NCBI GenBank assembly: GCA_014846175.1
Contig: RKAV01000040.1
Coordinates: forward strand, 1-7,961
From: a bacterium
GTDB lineage: Bacteria; Bacillota_I; Bacilli_A; RF39; UBA660
Length of the DNA: 7,961 nucleotides
Reading direction: 5' to 3'
Positions 5,352 to 7,961 of the stretch are shown piece by piece; positions within the stretch are counted from its first letter, which is position 1, and the number at the start of each line of letters is the position of its first letter. Under the pieces are notes generated by a model, which had not been told where the DNA came from, did no database searches, and worked only from the letters and a program-made list of their open reading frames with translations. The position numbers and the translations under genes were made by a program.

Positions 5352-7442
5352 TTATGGATATAAAGTAAAATATACATCACTTACATTTTTTGATATTCTT
5401 CTAGTTACCATTGATGAGTAATTGATATTTGAGTTTTCAAGTGATGAATTAGGACTTGTTACTGTTATAGACATCTTAGGATTATCTGTCGGTGCATAAC
5501 CAATAAAAGCAGTTGATACAGTTGGTGTATCTATTATGCCATCGCCATCACTATCAGTAAAACTTTGACTCGTACCAGTTTTACCTGATGGATCATGACT
5601 AGCATCAATATAGTTTCTTCCTAAGCCGTAGCTTTTTGTTGTAACAGCATGGAATCCTTCTCTTACTCTATTTAAATATTCTTCTTTAGTATTTACTTTA
5701 TTTAAAGCATTTGGTTCAAAGGTATAAATTGTTTTTCCTAGCTTTTCATGATCTGTTGCTTTATGTACTTCTTTTAAAAGATGTGGCTGATACCTTGTTC
5801 CTTTATTGGCAATAGTTGAAATATATTGAGATAACTGCATTGGTGTATATGTATCATACTGTCCCATTACAAAGTCAAGTAGTAGGCCACCTGCTGTATT
5901 ATCACTTGATGTTCCTTTAGATTCAACTGGTAAATCAATTCCTGTTTTTACTCCTAAACCAAATTCATGAAAGGTATTTCTATATATATCAAAAGTATTC
6001 TTATCTACTTTAAAAGGCATATTATAACTATACTGATAACCAGCTACTTTCATAGCAGCTTTAAACTGATAAACATTACTAGATAGAGCTAAAGCATCTA
6101 TATCATTAATTTTACCTAAAGTTTTCCAAGAACATTTCTTCTTAGTACCAGCTAATTTTATACATTCATCTTGTTGGTATTCTCCTATTTTGATAGCACC
6201 TTGATTATAAGCTACTAACATACTTGCTCCTTTTACAACCGAACCTGATGTCATAGGAGAAATAATAGTACCTGCTGTATAATCAATTATCTTATAATCA
6301 CCTTTTCCATCAGGTATAACTTGCTTCCCAGCCATTGCTAATACTTCACCAGTATTAGGGTCTTGAATAACAACAAAACTTCTATCATAATACTGTGTAT
6401 TAGGTTGACCTTTTGTTTCTACTATTTCTTTTTTTAATATTTCTTCTACCTGTTTTTGTAATTCTATATCAATAGTTAAAACAATATCATTACCTCTTTT
6501 ACCAGCACTTACAAGTTCTAACTCATGCCGATTTAATACTTTATATATTTCTTTTTTACCACGTAAATAATTCTCATATTGCTTTTCTAAATAACTTACT
6601 CCTACTCTATCATTAAGTGAATAACCCTTTTTTAAGTAATAATCTTTCTCATCAATTGGTATACCATTATCTGATACAGTTCCAAGTATCGTCCTAAAAA
6701 CATCACCATAAGGATAGCTTCTTTCCCAATCAAGTCTTGTATTAAATCCATCTAATGATTTATTATTCTCTGCTATATAAGCATATTCTTCCTCACTTAC
6801 ATCATTAGTTCTAATAACTTTTTGATCATAAGTATATCCTTTATTCATTAAGTAATATAAATATGCTGCTTTTTTATCTTCATCAGTAAAACTATTTAAC
6901 TCTTCATCAGTTACTCTTTCAATCTTAAGTTCTAAAATATCATCTTGAGTAAGTTTTCTTTGTTTTACTTTCTCATATTCACTTGTTTTTATTCTTTTAT
7001 TCATTAAATCACTATTTTTAGCTACAAAAAATTCTCTTTTCATTCTATCATTTAATCTACTAATAGAAAGATTTAAGTGTGGAGCTACTTTATAGGCTAA
7101 GTTAATCTCATCAAGAGCTGTTCTTCCTTTTTCTTTTTGATAGTAAATAGTTTTAACAGCTTTATTATCAACAATTATTTTACCATTTCGATCAAGTATT
7201 CTTCCTCTTGGAGCAGTGGAACCTTCCACTTCTTTAGTTGATAATGCTTCTAGTTTTTTTTCGTATTTAACTTGATCTCTTAGCATTACCTGATACAAGC
7301 GAAAAGCTAACACTACAAAACAAAATAAGGAAATAGCGGCAATTGTAGAAAATCTTTTTTGATAGTAGAAGTTAGATTCCATCCTAAATTTATGTTTTTT
7401 ATTTATCTGTTTTTTACTAGTTTTTTGCTTAATCTTAGTCAT
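5352..7442 (-). CDS. Class B penicillin-binding protein, PbpA/PbpH (PBP2) type transpeptidase
   Basis: Peptidoglycan transpeptidase acting outside the membrane, probably in the elongation machinery. The 696-residue protein has a Lys-rich cytoplasmic tail (1-30), one membrane anchor (31-48), a dimerisation domain opening with APRGRILDRNGK (77-88), and a transpeptidase domain with SVVK (Ser401, Lys404), SSN (454-456) and KTG (621-623). The serine motif in the context GSVVKGA and the SSNVYQF context match the Bacillus PbpA/PbpH group better than FtsI/PBP2B. No PASTA domains follow. After KTGTSQSFT there is DSDGDGIID (630-638), a DxDxDGxxD pattern like an EF-hand or thrombospondin type 3 calcium loop. 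ATG 7442 has AAGGAG upstream. No terminator is visible after the stop. Symbol withheld because PbpA and PbpH cannot be separated here. Confidence 0.92.
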   Translation of the reverse strand: MTKIKQKTSKKQINKKHKFRMESNFYYQKRFSTIAAISLFCFVVLAFRLYQVMLRDQVKYEKKLEALSTKEVEGSTAPRGRILDRNGKIIVDNKAVKTIYYQKEKGRTALDEINLAYKVAPHLNLSISRLNDRMKREFFVAKNSDLMNKRIKTSEYEKVKQRKLTQDDILELKIERVTDEELNSFTDEDKKAAYLYYLMNKGYTYDQKVIRTNDVSEEEYAYIAENNKSLDGFNTRLDWERSYPYGDVFRTILGTVSDNGIPIDEKDYYLKKGYSLNDRVGVSYLEKQYENYLRGKKEIYKVLNRHELELVSAGKRGNDIVLTIDIELQKQVEEILKKEIVETKGQPNTQYYDRSFVVIQDPNTGEVLAMAGKQVIPDGKGDYKIIDYTAGTIISPMTSGSVVKGASMLVAYNQGAIKIGEYQQDECIKLAGTKKKCSWKTLGKINDIDALALSSNVYQFKAAMKVAGYQYSYNMPFKVDKNTFDIYRNTFHEFGLGVKTGIDLPVESKGTSSDNTAGGLLLDFVMGQYDTYTPMQLSQYISTIANKGTRYQPHLLKEVHKATDHEKLGKTIYTFEPNALNKVNTKEEYLNRVREGFHAVTTKSYGLGRNYIDASHDPSGKTGTSQSFTDSDGDGIIDTPTVSTAFIGYAPTDNPKMSITVTSPNSSLENSNINYSSMVTRRISKNVSDVYFTLYP

Positions 7443-7476
7443 CTTCTCACTCCTTCTTTAATAGTTTATCACATAT

Positions 7477-7505
7477 TTTTAAATTTATTTCATATAAATT
7501 TAAAA
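7477..7505. repeat. perfect 12-bp inverted repeat in the divergent intergenic region
   Basis: TTTTAAATTTAT (7477-7488) and ATAAATTTAAAA (7494-7505) are exact reverse complements separated by TTCAT. The repeat lies between the divergent PBP gene and the ORF at 7520, directly against the latter's ribosome binding site. It could be an operator, a hairpin masking that site, or chance in AT-only sequence. I found no convincing -35/-10 pair for either gene in this gap. Confidence 0.5.
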
Positions 7506-7519
7506 GAAAGGATGATCTT

Positions 7520-7717
7520 ATGATTGAACGTTTTTTAAGAAAGAATATTATTAATTTAAATCATCATTTAACAATGGGATTTTTAGAAAGTAAAGGTATA
7601 TATCCAACTGATGATGAAGCTATTATTATTACTAATTTTTTAAAGGAAAACGTTGATTCTATTCTTAATGATAATAATTTTATCTATAGATTAAAAAGAA
7701 TGACCAAAGCAGAATAA
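7520..7717 (+). CDS. small hypothetical protein, possibly truncated
   Basis: A 65-residue protein starting at ATG 7520 with a good ribosome binding site (GAAAGGATGAT, 7507-7517) almost identical to the one before the broken gene at 537. It has no membrane segment or signal peptide and looks alpha-helical. The pattern (hydrophobic N-terminus, LTMGFLESKGIYPTDDEAI, NFLKENVDSILND) recalls small DUF2624-like proteins of the Bacillus YqfT type, but this is a weak impression and I do not claim it. It ends at TAA 7715-7717, and its last codons overlap in another frame the remnant of a transposase-like nuclease, so the original C-terminus may have been replaced. It is transcribed divergently from the PBP gene. 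Confidence 0.6.
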   Translation: MIERFLRKNIINLNHHLTMGFLESKGIYPTDDEAIIITNFLKENVDSILNDNNFIYRLKRMTKAE

Positions 7718-7884
7718 TTGATGCTTGTACAATTGCTGAAAACAAAGGTAAAATTAAAGGCGAAACAAAAGAAAGAACAAAAATGATTCAAGCTTTTAGT
7801 AAAGTATTATCTTGTGAAAAAATTGCAAAAACATTAAACCTATCTGAAAAAGAAGTTAAGAATTATATGAACACTGTATTATAA
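7690..7884 (+). pseudogene. remnant resembling the C-terminal tail of an Rpn/PD-(D/E)XK transposase-like nuclease
   Basis: In the frame after TAG 7687-7689 the sequence reads IKKNDQSRIIDACTIAENKG, then KIKGETKERTKMIQAF, then SKVLSCEKIAKTLNLSEKEV and KNYMNTVL to TAA 7882-7884. This has the layout of the end of Rpn/YhgA-like proteins (PDDEXK_2 family): a charged helix with spaced Gly (KGKIKGETKE), then a short helix-turn-helix-like unit (EKIAKTLNLSEKEVKNYM, usually written IAKITGLSEEEIKKL in the family). No start codon with a ribosome binding site precedes it and the catalytic nuclease domain is absent, so it is a fragment. It overlaps the last codons of the ORF at 7520 in another frame, which may mark the rearrangement junction. 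Confidence 0.55.
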
Positions 7885-7961
7885 AAACTTACACCACTTG
7901 ATAATTATCCTTTAAGAAGATGAGATATTTATAACCTCAATGGAAATAACAAAAGATTTTG
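7885..7961 (+). other. unassigned end of window with a protein-like reading
   Basis: After the nuclease remnant the same frame continues past its stop as KLTPLDNYPLRR-stop-DIYNLNGNNKRF, with TGA at 7921-7923. The composition is protein-like but there is no start signal. An ATG at 7941 (MEITKDF, open to the edge) has no Shine-Dalgarno sequence at proper distance. I cannot assign a gene here. Confidence 0.2.

Noticed and set aside
1..7961. CRISPR array, tRNA, rRNA or complete insertion sequence
   Set aside because: No spaced direct repeats, no cloverleaf or rRNA-like conserved segments, and no complete transposase with terminal repeats were seen.

Overview
The window is AT-rich DNA with Shine-Dalgarno-led genes, TAA/TAG stop codons, the gene order rplS-lepB, and a class B penicillin-binding protein of the Bacillus PbpA/PbpH type. 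Together these point to a low-GC Bacillota (Firmicutes) bacterium with a peptidoglycan wall, most likely an uncultured gut-type member of Bacilli or Clostridia. The lineage is inferred from gene content only.

Layout. (1) Positions 1-1165, plus strand: the 3' end of an upstream gene, an unrecognised ORF (61-477) ending in a good terminator, and a broken gene (537-1111) with one frameshift and one in-frame TGA, also followed by a terminator. (2) Positions 1202-7442, minus strand, an intact block. In transcription order it holds a class B PBP (7442-5352), a divergent Ham1/ITPase-family protein (5291-4680), a cadC-like metal-sensing repressor (4613-4236), a cadA/zntA-like P1B-type ATPase (4249-2219), ribosomal protein L19 (2110-1748) and signal peptidase I (1717-1229), closed by a strong intrinsic terminator. 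(3) Positions 7443-7961, plus strand: a palindrome, a small ORF (7520-7717), a remnant resembling the C-terminal tail of an Rpn/PD-(D/E)XK transposase-like nuclease (7690-7884), and an unassigned reading at the window edge.

How the genes work together. cadC and cadA form an overlapping metal-resistance operon. Its promoter has consensus -35 and -10 boxes, and the 18-bp spacer is exactly an inverted repeat of the ArsR/SmtB operator type, so CadC should block RNA polymerase directly until Cd/Zn/Pb is bound. CadA then exports the metal. The rplS promoter begins 6 bases after the cadA stop with no visible terminator between them, so induced cad transcripts may run into rplS-lepB. rplS has a leader hairpin consistent with the Firmicutes L19 leader, and a terminator-like hairpin at the rplS/lepB junction could lower lepB expression.

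I do not see a convincing new multi-gene system. The points most worth a second look are the cad promoter/operator, the ITPase-family protein lacking the usual GYDP and SHR motifs, the calcium-loop-like insert beside the PBP KTG motif, and the broken plus-strand genes on both sides of the intact block.
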